From assembly GCA_004552965.1 (NCBI GenBank), contig SFMU01000018.1:1-37892 (forward strand): a DNA stretch of 37,892 nt. The letters are read 5' to 3'. The notes under the pieces were generated by a model. It searched no databases. It was given only the letters and a program-made list of their open reading frames with translations, and was not told the origin of the DNA. Of this stretch, positions 7,360 through 20,804 are shown in pieces. Position 1 is the stretch's first letter; each line of letters opens with the position of its first letter. A program made the translations under genes and the position numbers. This stretch comes from Bacteroidales bacterium. GTDB lineage: Bacteria; Bacteroidota; Bacteroidia; Bacteroidales; UBA932.

Positions 7360-9444
7360 ATGAATATGCCGAATCCGTTTAGCATCAGATTGTCGGTGCT
7401 TGTTCTGCTTCTTGTCTTGCAGTTTGAATCTGCGGAGGCAAAGGCTGTCATTGCAATGAAAGGGGATAGGGTCGAGATTTCTTCCTGGATTGATGCCCGG
7501 TTCTCAAGAGGCTCCGGCGTGCCTTTTTCTTTCAGATTGGACGGTGTACCTTCGTCCGAGTTTCTCGGAAGCTGGAAAAGAGTCTGCAGGATTACGGTAC
7601 CGGATGATTCCTCTGCCTTGTCCCGAACCTACACATGGAGCGATGAAAGCACAGGTCTGGCTGTCATCTGTGAAGTCACAGGCTATCCGCAGAGCGATGT
7701 GGTCGAATGGGTCCTGCGTTTCAGGAACCTCTCCGGCGGGAATTCCGGACGTATTTCCGAAGTGAAGGTTGCCGATTTGCGGATGGACTATCCTGCCTCC
7801 GGTCCGCTGTCACTGCATTATGCGGAAGGGAATAAGATTTCAAGAGCGGACTATGCTCCGAGGACAAAAGTTTTTGACAGTGGGGAGAAACTTCATTTCG
7901 AGCCGTCCGGAGGCCGTTCTTCAAGCGAGGCCTTTCCTTTCTACAACATCGAGTCCAAGGCATCGGGCCAGGGAGTGATGATGGCGATCGGCTGGACCGG
8001 CACCTGGTTCTCCGATTTCAGGCAGGTGGGGCAGAAATCGTTGTGTGTAGAGGCCGGAATGGCAAACATCGATCTTTACCTGAAGCCGGGTGAAGAGATC
8101 AGGGTTCCATCAGTCGCGTTTCTTTTCTGGAGCGGAACTCAGATGGACGGGCATAACAGATTCCGCCGTTTCCTTCTGGAGCACCGCTACCGCAAGGTTG
8201 AAGGAGAGCCTGTCAGACACTATCTGAGCAGCGGATTCAACTATCGCGACCCTCAGCCTTTCGGTGAATATTCCTGCATCACATCAGAATGGGCTGTGGC
8301 GATGATCAATCGCTACAGACAGTTCGGATTGGTCCCGGACGTATTCTGGCTTGATGCGGGATGGCACACCGGAGCCTCTGACTATCAGGAAGGTAAGAAC
8401 TGGGCTTCGACCACAGGCAACTGGACCGTCGATCGGGAACGCTTTCCTGACGGGATGAAGCCGGTCTCCGATGCGGCCCATGCCGCCGGCGCGAAATTCA
8501 TGCTTTGGTTCGAACCGGAGAGGGTGGTGAAAGGAACCCAATGGGCTGTAGAGCACAAGGAATGGATGCTTGATTGTCCACAGCCCGCAGGTTCTGAAGA
8601 GGCCGATTGGCTGTTGTTCGATCTCGGCAATGACGAAGCGTGCGACTGGCTGTGCAAGTACTACGGAGATTTTCTGGAGGAAAACGGTGTGGACTGGTAC
8701 AGACAGGACTGCAACATCAAGCCTGCTCCCTATTGGGCACATAATGATGAACCGGGGAGGAAGGGAATCAAGGAAATCCGCCATATCGAGAATCTTTACC
8801 GGTTCTGGGACTATCTGCTTGACCGTTTCCCGGAGATGGTGATAGACAATTGCGCTTCAGGCGGCAAACGTCTCGATTGGGAGACAATCAGCAGAAGCGT
8901 CCCTCTCTGGCGAAGTGACTACTACCACCATGATGATCCGGACGGTTACCAGTGCCACACTTATGGATTGAACTATTTCCTTCCGATCCATGGCACGGGA
9001 ATCCTTCTTCCGGACAAATATTCATTCAGATCCAGTCTGTCATCAACCCTGATCTACAACTGGAAGATTACCGAGAAAGGGGTTTCCGTGCTGGAAATGC
9101 AGGAAAGGCTTGCCGAGTATCGCAGTATAAGTGATTATTATCTGGAAGATTACTATCCTCTCACTGGAGACGGTGATCTGACCGGTCACGATGTCTGGCT
9201 TGCCTACCAGATGCACAGACCTTCCGACGGCACCGGCATCGTTGTCGCTTTCAGGCGGGAAGAGTCGGCAGTCGACAATTGTCCGGTCCGGCTTCAGGGT
9301 CTTTCTCCTGAAAAATCATATGAGTTGACCGACAGCGACACAGGGGTGTCAGTGGTAAAGACCGGCAGAGAGCTTTCTGAAGGCTTCCGCCTGGTTCTGG
9401 ATAGTCCCAAGAGTTCATTGCTGATAAAATACAAGGTACTATGA
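7360..9444 (+). CDS. Secreted GH36 alpha-galactosidase, copy 1
   Basis: The 694-residue protein starts with a signal peptide (hydrophobic run LSVLVLLLVLQF, cleavage near residue 27). An N-terminal beta-supersandwich (to about 280) is followed by a TIM barrel with WLDAGWH, KFMLWFEPERV, the nucleophile D450 in YRQDCN, and the acid/base D506 in NCASGGKRLD. A C-terminal beta domain ends the protein. These are GH36 alpha-galactosidase features. It should remove alpha-1,6-galactose outside the cytoplasm, exposing mannose chains for the GH2 enzyme. The gene starts two bases after gmhA ends and overlaps the next gene by ATGA, which suggests translational coupling. It is a tandem paralogue of the following gene. 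Confidence 0.93.
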   Translation: MNMPNPFSIRLSVLVLLLVLQFESAEAKAVIAMKGDRVEISSWIDARFSRGSGVPFSFRLDGVPSSEFLGSWKRVCRITVPDDSSALSRTYTWSDESTGLAVICEVTGYPQSDVVEWVLRFRNLSGGNSGRISEVKVADLRMDYPASGPLSLHYAEGNKISRADYAPRTKVFDSGEKLHFEPSGGRSSSEAFPFYNIESKASGQGVMMAIGWTGTWFSDFRQVGQKSLCVEAGMANIDLYLKPGEEIRVPSVAFLFWSGTQMDGHNRFRRFLLEHRYRKVEGEPVRHYLSSGFNYRDPQPFGEYSCITSEWAVAMINRYRQFGLVPDVFWLDAGWHTGASDYQEGKNWASTTGNWTVDRERFPDGMKPVSDAAHAAGAKFMLWFEPERVVKGTQWAVEHKEWMLDCPQPAGSEEADWLLFDLGNDEACDWLCKYYGDFLEENGVDWYRQDCNIKPAPYWAHNDEPGRKGIKEIRHIENLYRFWDYLLDRFPEMVIDNCASGGKRLDWETISRSVPLWRSDYYHHDDPDGYQCHTYGLNYFLPIHGTGILLPDKYSFRSSLSSTLIYNWKITEKGVSVLEMQERLAEYRSISDYYLEDYYPLTGDGDLTGHDVWLAYQMHRPSDGTGIVVAFRREESAVDNCPVRLQGLSPEKSYELTDSDTGVSVVKTGRELSEGFRLVLDSPKSSLLIKYKVL

Positions 9445-11519
9445 AAAGAATACTGACTCTTATCGTCCTGGCTACCGTATGCTGGAGTACGTCATTGGCT
9501 CAGACATCCATGCAGATGACTGGATCTGACCAGCTTTGTGAGAAATGGATAGGGAAGCATTTCGCCAAGGGAACCCTCCCTCCATTCTCTTTCACTTATG
9601 ATGGGATTCCGTCAGAAAGCTTCCTGAAGAAGTGGAAATATTCCAGGACCGCACCGATCGTTTCGGAAAACGGCGAGACCCAGAGGTCTTTCTTCTGGAC
9701 GGATCGTTCCAGCGGACTTCAGGTCGAGTGCAGAGTGAAGAGTTTCAGCGACTTCAATGCTATGGAGTGGGTTCTGTTCTTCAGGAATGTCTCTGACAGC
9801 AACACCGGGACCATCGCCGACGTCAAAGCTGCCGACATCCGCCTGAAATCATCTGCCTCCGAAGGCGGATGGAGTCTTTTCCATGCCAAGGGCAGCGAAG
9901 CCTCCAAGTCAGATTTCATGGCAATGACAAAGGAATATTCAGTAGGCGATACCCTGACCATGATGCCTTATCTCGGACGTTCATCTTCCGGCAGTTTCCC
10001 TTACTTCAATGTCAAGACCCCTTCCGGAGGGATGGTGTTCGCAATCGGCTGGACCGGTACGTGGAGAGCCGACATCATACGTCCTTGCGAGGATTCTTTC
10101 AGTGTTTCGACCGGGCTCAAGAATCTCAGCACGTATCTCCGCCCGGGGGAAGAAATCCGGACTCCTCTGACAGCAATGATTCCTTGGCAGGGAGAAGACA
10201 GGATGGATGGTCAGAATATTCTCCGTCAGTTCATCCTCAGACATCACTATCCGAGGGCAGGCGGACACCCTGTGCAGCCACCGATCTGCAGCGGTTTCAA
10301 CTACGGAGATCCCTATCCTTGCAATGAATATACTTGCCTGACAGCCGAATATGCCAAGGCTCTTGTCCACCGTTATGAAGAATTCAATCTGCTTCCCGAA
10401 GTCTTCTGGCTCGATGCCGGCTGGTACAAGAAAGCCGCAGACTGGAATAATGGCTACAACTGGGCAAACGCAGTCGGAAACTGGGAAGTAGACAAAAACA
10501 GGTTTCCTGCCGGACTGGGTGAAGTCGCCGATGCTGTTCATGATGCAGGCTGCAAGTTCATGGTATGGTTCGAACCGGAAAGGGTTGTGAAGGATTCCGA
10601 CTGGGCTTATGAGCATCCTGAGTACATGCTCCTGGCCGGAGGTGGCAAGCCTGTGCCTCACGCCATCGACAGAAAAACCCAGGATTCCTTTCTTGTCAAT
10701 CTTGGAGATGAGGATGCCAACAGATGGATGAGGGAGAATGTGGCCAGACTGATAAGAGAGAACCGGATCGATTATTACCGGCAGGACTACAATGTCGATC
10801 CGGAATGGTTCTGGTACAGTAACGATGAACCCGGGCGCAATGGTATTTGTGAGATCCGGTATATTACGGGACTGTACAGATTCTGGGACTATCTGCTGTC
10901 CGAATTCCCGGACCTTGTAATCGATAATTGTGCCGGTGGCGGCAGAAGACTCGACCTTGAGGCCACATCCAGAAGTATACCTTTGTGGAGAACCGATTAT
11001 AACTACGGAGAACCGATCGGCTATCAGTGTCATACGTACGGTCTCAGCCAGTGGCTTCCTGTAAGCGGCACTTGCCTTACCAGGTCGGATGCGTTTTCAA
11101 CCAGGTCCAGCTTCAATGCCGCTGTGACTTTCAACTGGAAAATCACCTCCGCAGACTTCAATATTCTCGAGATGCATAAGCGTATGGCGGAATTTCATGA
11201 CATACGTCCATATTTCCTTGAGGATTTCTATCCGTTGACCGGCTATGGCGACACCACTTCCGACGAGATCTGGCTGGCTTACCAGCTCAACAGGAAATCG
11301 GATGGTACCGGAAGAATCCTTGCATTCAGACGCTCTGACTGCAAGGAGGACAGAATAGCAGTCTCTCTCAGAGGATTGGATCCGTCTGCCACCTATGTCC
11401 TTGTCAATCAGGACACGATGGAAGAATATGAAAAAACGGGCAAGGAGCTCTCAGAAGGGTTCGAACTTATCCTTCCGTCTGCCGGGTCCTCTCTTTTCTT
11501 CAAATACCGTCTGAAATAG
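9441..11519 (+). CDS. Secreted GH36 alpha-galactosidase, copy 2
   Basis: The 692-residue protein has a signal peptide (MKRILTLIVLATVCWSTSLA, then QTS). It has the same layout as copy 1: WLDAGWY, KFMVWFEPERV, nucleophile D449 in YRQDYN, and acid/base D505 in NCAGGGRRLD. The two copies align along their full length with clear divergence, for example ENGVDWYRQDCN against ENRIDYYRQDYN, so the duplication is old. Copy 2 has an insert after the first barrel strands (LLAGGGKPVPHAIDRKTQD) where copy 1 has CPQPAGSEEAD, next to the active site, so substrate preferences may differ. It is the last gene of the operon; a terminator follows. Confidence 0.93.
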   Translation: MKRILTLIVLATVCWSTSLAQTSMQMTGSDQLCEKWIGKHFAKGTLPPFSFTYDGIPSESFLKKWKYSRTAPIVSENGETQRSFFWTDRSSGLQVECRVKSFSDFNAMEWVLFFRNVSDSNTGTIADVKAADIRLKSSASEGGWSLFHAKGSEASKSDFMAMTKEYSVGDTLTMMPYLGRSSSGSFPYFNVKTPSGGMVFAIGWTGTWRADIIRPCEDSFSVSTGLKNLSTYLRPGEEIRTPLTAMIPWQGEDRMDGQNILRQFILRHHYPRAGGHPVQPPICSGFNYGDPYPCNEYTCLTAEYAKALVHRYEEFNLLPEVFWLDAGWYKKAADWNNGYNWANAVGNWEVDKNRFPAGLGEVADAVHDAGCKFMVWFEPERVVKDSDWAYEHPEYMLLAGGGKPVPHAIDRKTQDSFLVNLGDEDANRWMRENVARLIRENRIDYYRQDYNVDPEWFWYSNDEPGRNGICEIRYITGLYRFWDYLLSEFPDLVIDNCAGGGRRLDLEATSRSIPLWRTDYNYGEPIGYQCHTYGLSQWLPVSGTCLTRSDAFSTRSSFNAAVTFNWKITSADFNILEMHKRMAEFHDIRPYFLEDFYPLTGYGDTTSDEIWLAYQLNRKSDGTGRILAFRRSDCKEDRIAVSLRGLDPSATYVLVNQDTMEEYEKTGKELSEGFELILPSAGSSLFFKYRLK

Positions 11520-11576
11520 TTGTCCGTGGCGGGGAACCCTCCGCGCCCGGTCATCCTTCAGGTGCAACCGGACAAA

Positions 11577-11622
11577 AAAAGAGACTGGCCGAGTCATATC
11601 GACTTTCCGGCCAGTCTCTTTT
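11577..11622. terminator. Bidirectional intrinsic terminator between the GH36 operon and rpoC
   Basis: The 15-base arm at 11577-11591 (AAAAGAGACTGGCCG) is exactly complementary to 11608-11622, with a 16-base loop. A run of A on one side and T on the other lets it work for both converging transcripts. It lies 57 bases after the GH36 stop and 21 bases from the rpoC stop. Confidence 0.9.
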
Positions 11623-11643
11623 ACTGATATCCGTGAAGAACCG

Positions 11644-15894
<4,251 letters not shown>

Positions 15895-15931
15895 AGTCTT
15901 TAAATGCAATTTGAATCAAATCCACCTTTGA

Positions 15932-18900
15932 TTAGTCCAATGTGACCTTGAGTCCGAGTCCCCTGAGCTCGTGAAGGAGAACGTTGAGGGATTCCGGAAT
16001 GCCAGGGTTCGGCATAGGGTCGCCCTTGACGATGGCTTCATAAGTCTTGGAACGTCCTGTGACGTCATCGGACTTGATGGTGAGGACCTCCTGAAGGACG
16101 TGGGCTGCGCCGAATGCCTCGAGCGCCCAGACCTCCATTTCTCCGAACCTCTGTCCACCGAACTGAGCCTTACCTCCGAGAGGCTGCTGCGTGATGAGTG
16201 AATATGGTCCGATGGAGCGTGCGTGCATCTTGTCGTCGACCATGTGGCCGAGCTTGATCATGTAGATGACGCCCACGGTTGCAGGCTGGTCGAACCAGTC
16301 TCCTGTTCCACCATCCCTGAGGTGGGTCTTGCCATACATCGGCACGCCTGCCTTCTCGGTATATTCACAGATGTCCTTGATGGTTGCACCGTCGAAGATA
16401 GGAGTGCTGAACTTCACTCCGAGTTCCTTTCCTGCCCAACCGAGCACGGTCTCGTAAATCTGACCGAGGTTCATTCGGGAAGGCACGCCGAGAGGGTTGA
16501 GGACGATGTCCACTGGAGTTCCGTCCTCGAGGAACGGCATATCCTCCCTGCGCACGATCTTCGCTACGATACCCTTGTTACCATGGCGTCCGGCCATCTT
16601 GTCACCGACAGTGATCTTTCTCTTCTTTGCGATATAGACTTTGGCAAGCTGCATCACTCCGTTAGGAAGATCGTCTCCGACCTTGACCTTGTCGCACTGT
16701 CTCTTGCATTCCGCTGTCAGAGTCTTGAATGCGAGGCAATAGTTGTTGATGAGTTCCTGGATCAGAGTGTTGGTCTCTTTGTCACCGGTCCATTTTCCTG
16801 TGTTGACATTGAGATAGTCGATGCTTCTGAGCTTGTCAGTGGTGAACTCCTTGCCTTTGGCTATGATTTCAACGTTGTACAGGTCGATGATTCCTGCGCT
16901 CTTCTTGCCCTTGGTGAGGACAGCGAGCTTGTCGATGAAAGCGTTGAAGAGAAGAGCGGTCTTCTTGTCATATTCCTCCTGAATTGCTCCGAGACGGTTT
17001 GCCTGCTCAGTCTTTGCAGATCTCTTGTTGCTCTCCTTTGCTGCCTTCGCATAGAGAGCGGTCTTGATGACTGTTCCGCTGAGTGAAGGATTAGCCTTGA
17101 GCGAAGCATCCTTGACATCTCCGGCCTTGTCGCCGAAGATAGCCTTCAGAAGCTTCTCTTCAGGGGAAGGATCGCTTTCTCCCTTAGGAGTGATCTTTCC
17201 GATCATGATGTCACCCGGCTCGATGTGCGCACCGATGCGGATGATACCCTGCTCGTCGAGATTCTTTGTGGCGTCTTCGCTGACATTTGGAATATCAGAG
17301 GTCAGCACTTCCGGTCCACGCTTGGTGTCGCGGACTTCAGTGAGATACTCGTCGACATGTACGGATGTGAGGATGTCCCACTTTACCATTTCCTCTGAAA
17401 GGACAATGGCATCCTCATAGTTGTATCCCTTCCAAGGCATGAACGCCACCTTCAGGTTGCGGCCGAGGGCGAGTTCTCCGTTCTGGGTTGCATAGCCCTC
17501 CGTGAGAACCTGTCCGGCAACGACCTTGTCACCCTTGCGTACGATCGGCTTGAGGGTGATAGTGGTGCTCTGGTTGGTCTTTCTATATATAGGCAGAGTG
17601 TAGACGGTTTCTTCAGAATTGAAGGAGACATACTTCTCATCGTCAGTCATGTCGTACTTGATCCTGATTTCCTTTGCGTCCACATAGGTGACTTCACCGC
17701 TGCGTTCAGCTATGTACTGGGTCCTTGAGTCCAGACATACCCTTTCCTCCAGACCGGTTCCGACGATAGGGGATTCCGGACTGAGAAGAGGAACTGCCTG
17801 ACGCATCATGTTCGCACCCATGAGGGCACGGTGAGCGTCATCGTGCTCGAGGAACGGGATGAGGGAAGCAGCCACCGAAGCCATCTGGTTAGGAGCCACG
17901 TCCATGTAATCCACCTCTTCCTTGGAGACGACAGGGAAGTCTGCCTCAAGACGGCACTGGATTCTGTCTTCCTTGATGTTGCCCTCATCGTCCATCTTCA
18001 CCTTTGCGAGGGAAACGTACTTGTTTTCCTCTTCTTCGGCGGACATGTAGTGCCAGCCGTCCTCGCTCAGGTCAACCTTTCCGTCCTTGACCGTACGGTA
18101 AGGTGTCTCGATGAAACCGAGCTGGTTGATGCGCGCGAACACGCAAAGAGAAGAGATAAGACCGATGTTCGGACCTTCAGGAGACTCGATAGGACACAGA
18201 CGTCCGTAATGGGTGTAGTGTACGTCTCGAACCTCGAATCCGGCCCTGTCCCTTGAAAGACCGCCAGGACCGAGAGCGGAAAGACGTCTCTTGTGAGTGA
18301 TCTCGGCAAGAGGGTTCGTCTGGTCCATGAACTGTGACAGCTGGCTCGTTCCGAAGAATGAGTTGATGACGGAAGAAAGTGTTTTCGCATTGATCAGGTC
18401 GATCGGATTGAACTGCTCGCTGTCGCGTACGTTCATCCTTTCCCTGATGGTGCGGGCCATGCGGGAAAGACCGACGCTGAACTGGTTTGCAAGCTGTTCG
18501 CCAACACTCCTTACACGTCTGTTCGAAAGGTGGTCGATATCGTCGACAGTCGCCTTCGAGTTGATCAGCTGGATAAGGTACTTGATGATCTCGATGATGT
18601 CGAGCTTGGTGAGTACCCTTGTCTCGGAGTCTGTTGAAAGACCAAGCTTCTTGTTGAGACGGAAACGTCCGACAGAGCCCAGGTCATATCTCTTTTCAGA
18701 GAAGAAGAGCTTGTCGATCACGTCCTTGGCTGTGGCCTCATCAGGCGGTTCCGAGTTGCGGAGCTGTTTGTAGATGTATTTGACAGCCTCGTTCTCAGTG
18801 TTGGTAGGATCCTTCTGGAGGGTGTTGAATATGATGGCATATTCGTTGGAATTTGCCTCGTTCTTCTGGAGAAGGATGGTCTTGATGTTTGTGTCGAGGA

Positions 18901-19750
18901 TCCTTTCGATGTTCTCTTCGTCAAGGATGACTCCTCTCTCGACGACAGGCACGGTCCTTTCGATAGGAATGACCTCTCCTGTGTCGTCATCTTCGAAATC
19001 CTCAGTCCAGGTCTTGAGAACCTTGGCTGCGAGTTTCCTGCCCTGGTTTGCCTTCAGGGTCTCCTCATCGACAGGAATCTCGTCAGCGAGGTCGAATATG
19101 TCGATGATGTCCTTGTCCGTGTTGTAGCCGATAGCCCTGAGAAGTGTCGTTACAGGCAACTTCTTCTTGCGGTCGATGTAGGCATACATCACGTTGTTGA
19201 TGTCTGTTGCGAATTCTATCCAGGAGCCCTTGAACGGGATGATTCTCGCTGAATACAATTTTGTTCCGTTCGCATGCATGCTCTGGTCGAAGAACACTCC
19301 GGGCGAGCGGTGCAGCTGCGAAACGATAATTCTTTCCGATCCGTTGATCACGAATGTGCCGGCCGGTGTCATGTAAGGAATGTCACCGAGGTAAACATCC
19401 TGGACTTTGGTATCGAAATCCTCGTGCTCTGGATCTGTGCATGAAAGGCGGAGCTTTGCCTTGAGCGGCACTTTATAGGTCTGTCCTCTATCGAGACACT
19501 CATCGATCGAATACTGTGGGGGATCGACGAAGTAGTCGATGAATTCGAGTTTGTAGTTGTTTCTCGTGTCTTCGATAGGGAATACCTCTTGGAACACCTT
19601 GTACAGACCTTCGTTCTTTCTGTTTTCAGGGGTGGTCTCCAGCTGGAAGAAGTCCTTGAAAGATTTCAGCTGAACTTCCAGAAGGTCAGGATATTCCAAT
19701 ATCTTGGAGGTCGCGAACATTATTCGCTTGTTGTTCGTCTTTTTTGACAT
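15932..19750 (-). CDS. rpoB: DNA-directed RNA polymerase subunit beta
   Basis: The 1272-residue protein starts MSKKTNNKRIMFATSKILEY at an ATG. The rifampicin region is FFGTSQLSQFMDQTNPLAEI followed by THKRRLSALGPGG. All positions commonly mutated in resistance (the Q, D, H and S of the E. coli cluster) carry the susceptible residue. GDKMAGRHGNKG and the C-terminal GQRFGEMEVWALEAFGA are also typical. It forms the active core with beta'. It lies downstream of rplL, separated by about 100 bases that contain a terminator-like hairpin. Confidence 0.98.
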   Translation of the reverse strand: MSKKTNNKRIMFATSKILEYPDLLEVQLKSFKDFFQLETTPENRKNEGLYKVFQEVFPIEDTRNNYKLEFIDYFVDPPQYSIDECLDRGQTYKVPLKAKLRLSCTDPEHEDFDTKVQDVYLGDIPYMTPAGTFVINGSERIIVSQLHRSPGVFFDQSMHANGTKLYSARIIPFKGSWIEFATDINNVMYAYIDRKKKLPVTTLLRAIGYNTDKDIIDIFDLADEIPVDEETLKANQGRKLAAKVLKTWTEDFEDDDTGEVIPIERTVPVVERGVILDEENIERILDTNIKTILLQKNEANSNEYAIIFNTLQKDPTNTENEAVKYIYKQLRNSEPPDEATAKDVIDKLFFSEKRYDLGSVGRFRLNKKLGLSTDSETRVLTKLDIIEIIKYLIQLINSKATVDDIDHLSNRRVRSVGEQLANQFSVGLSRMARTIRERMNVRDSEQFNPIDLINAKTLSSVINSFFGTSQLSQFMDQTNPLAEITHKRRLSALGPGGLSRDRAGFEVRDVHYTHYGRLCPIESPEGPNIGLISSLCVFARINQLGFIETPYRTVKDGKVDLSEDGWHYMSAEEEENKYVSLAKVKMDDEGNIKEDRIQCRLEADFPVVSKEEVDYMDVAPNQMASVAASLIPFLEHDDAHRALMGANMMRQAVPLLSPESPIVGTGLEERVCLDSRTQYIAERSGEVTYVDAKEIRIKYDMTDDEKYVSFNSEETVYTLPIYRKTNQSTTITLKPIVRKGDKVVAGQVLTEGYATQNGELALGRNLKVAFMPWKGYNYEDAIVLSEEMVKWDILTSVHVDEYLTEVRDTKRGPEVLTSDIPNVSEDATKNLDEQGIIRIGAHIEPGDIMIGKITPKGESDPSPEEKLLKAIFGDKAGDVKDASLKANPSLSGTVIKTALYAKAAKESNKRSAKTEQANRLGAIQEEYDKKTALLFNAFIDKLAVLTKGKKSAGIIDLYNVEIIAKGKEFTTDKLRSIDYLNVNTGKWTGDKETNTLIQELINNYCLAFKTLTAECKRQCDKVKVGDDLPNGVMQLAKVYIAKKRKITVGDKMAGRHGNKGIVAKIVRREDMPFLEDGTPVDIVLNPLGVPSRMNLGQIYETVLGWAGKELGVKFSTPIFDGATIKDICEYTEKAGVPMYGKTHLRDGGTGDWFDQPATVGVIYMIKLGHMVDDKMHARSIGPYSLITQQPLGGKAQFGGQRFGEMEVWALEAFGAAHVLQEVLTIKSDDVTGRSKTYEAIVKGDPMPNPGIPESLNVLLHELRGLGLKVTLD

Positions 19751-19786
19751 GTTCTGCCTTTAGGAAATGGAGAAAAACTTAATACG

Positions 19787-19821
19787 ACAAAAAGGTTTAG
19801 AGCCAATTGGGCTCTAAACCT
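19787..19821 (-). terminator. Terminator-like attenuator between rplL and rpoB
   Basis: A 12-base stem (AGGTTTAGAGCC at 19793-19804 with GGCTCTAAACCT at 19810-19821) encloses a five-base loop. On the transcribed strand the stem is followed by TTTTT. This is a complete intrinsic terminator inside the operon. In E. coli an attenuator at the same place lowers rpoBC relative to the ribosomal proteins, so partial termination is the likely role here. Confidence 0.8.
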
Positions 19822-19851
19822 GATGAATTTCCCGCCAGGGGAAGCTGTGGT

Positions 19852-20226
19852 TTATTTAACCTCAACTTCTGCTCCTGCCTCTTCGAGGGCAGCCTTGAGA
19901 GATTCAGCCTCAGCCTTTGAAGCCTTCTCCTTGATGGTAGAAGGAGCGCCGTCTACCAGATCCTTTGCTTCCTTAAGTCCAAGACCAAGAGCCTCCTTGA
20001 CGGCCTTGATAACCTGAAGCTTAGCAGCTCCGGCTGACTTGAGGACAACATCGAACTCAGTCTGCTCGGCTGGAGCAGCCTCAGCTGCTGCTGCCGGACC
20101 TGCAACTGCAACAGCTGCTGCAGCTGGCTCGATGCCATATTCTTCCTTAAGGATGTTTGCGAGTTCCTGAACGTCTTTTACAGTAAGGTTAACCAACTCT
20201 TCTGCAAGTGCTTTTACGTCTGCCAT
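19852..20226 (-). CDS. rplL: 50S ribosomal protein L7/L12
   Basis: The 124-residue acidic protein has the L7/L12 order. An N-terminal dimerisation helix (LAEELVNLTVKDVQELANIL) is followed by an Ala/Pro/Glu hinge (AAAVAVAGPAAAAEAAPAE) and a C-terminal factor-binding domain (KLQVIKAVKEALGLGLKEAK). It forms the ribosomal stalk that recruits translation GTPases, together with L10 encoded just upstream. Length is normal. Confidence 0.98.
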   Translation of the reverse strand: MADVKALAEELVNLTVKDVQELANILKEEYGIEPAAAAVAVAGPAAAAEAAPAEQTEFDVVLKSAGAAKLQVIKAVKEALGLGLKEAKDLVDGAPSTIKEKASKAEAESLKAALEEAGAEVEVK

Positions 20227-20256
20227 GATTGATAAAATTTAAATTGTTTATTGTTA

Positions 20257-20790
20257 TTACTTTTCTTCTTTCTCTGAGAGAGTCTTGACAAGTCCGGCGA
20301 TTGTGTTGCCACCAGCATTCTGAAGAGCTGAGATGACGTTGCGGGCCGGAGCCTGGAGGAGAGCGACGATGTCTGCGATGAGTTCTTCCCTGCTCTTGAT
20401 GCTGCAGAGTTCCTCAAGTCTGTCAGCGCCGATGAATGCGCACTCCTGAACATAAGCGCCCTTGAGCTCAGGCTTTCCGCCAAGGTCCTTCTGGATATTC
20501 TTGATGAGTTTTGCAGGACCGTTAGGGCTCTCTGAATACATGATTGCAGTGTTGCCCTTGAGAACATCGAGGATGCTCTTGATCTCTTCGTTCTCCATGC
20601 CCTTGATGACATGTGCGAAGAGGGTGTTCTTCACTACGTTGAGCTTGATGCCTTCCTGGAAGCATGCGCGGCGGAGCTTTACGGTCTGGCCTGCATTGAG
20701 TCCGGAAATGTCAGTAACGTAGAAATTAGGGTACTGAGCGAGCTGAGCCGAGATTGTTTCAATAATCTGATCTTTAACTTCTTTCTTCAT
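20257..20790 (-). CDS. rplJ: 50S ribosomal protein L10
   Basis: The 177-residue protein has the L10 RNA-binding fold at the N-terminus (FYVTDISGLNAGQTVKLRRA, VKNTLFAHVIKG) and a C-terminal helical tail that anchors L7/L12 dimers. It lies between rplA and rplL in the standard order. Only 14 bases separate it from rplA, so the long L10-binding leader found in E. coli is not visible here. Confidence 0.97.
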   Translation of the reverse strand: MKKEVKDQIIETISAQLAQYPNFYVTDISGLNAGQTVKLRRACFQEGIKLNVVKNTLFAHVIKGMENEEIKSILDVLKGNTAIMYSESPNGPAKLIKNIQKDLGGKPELKGAYVQECAFIGADRLEELCSIKSREELIADIVALLQAPARNVISALQNAGGNTIAGLVKTLSEKEEK

Positions 20791-20804
20791 AATGAATCTC
20801 CTTT

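Noticed and set aside
15895..15909. Upstream TTG start for rpoC (and similar non-ATG starts for dxs, tuf and the MFS gene at 26545)
   Set aside because: A conserved N-terminus begins at the downstream ATG in each case. For the MFS gene the longer start precedes the predicted transcription start.
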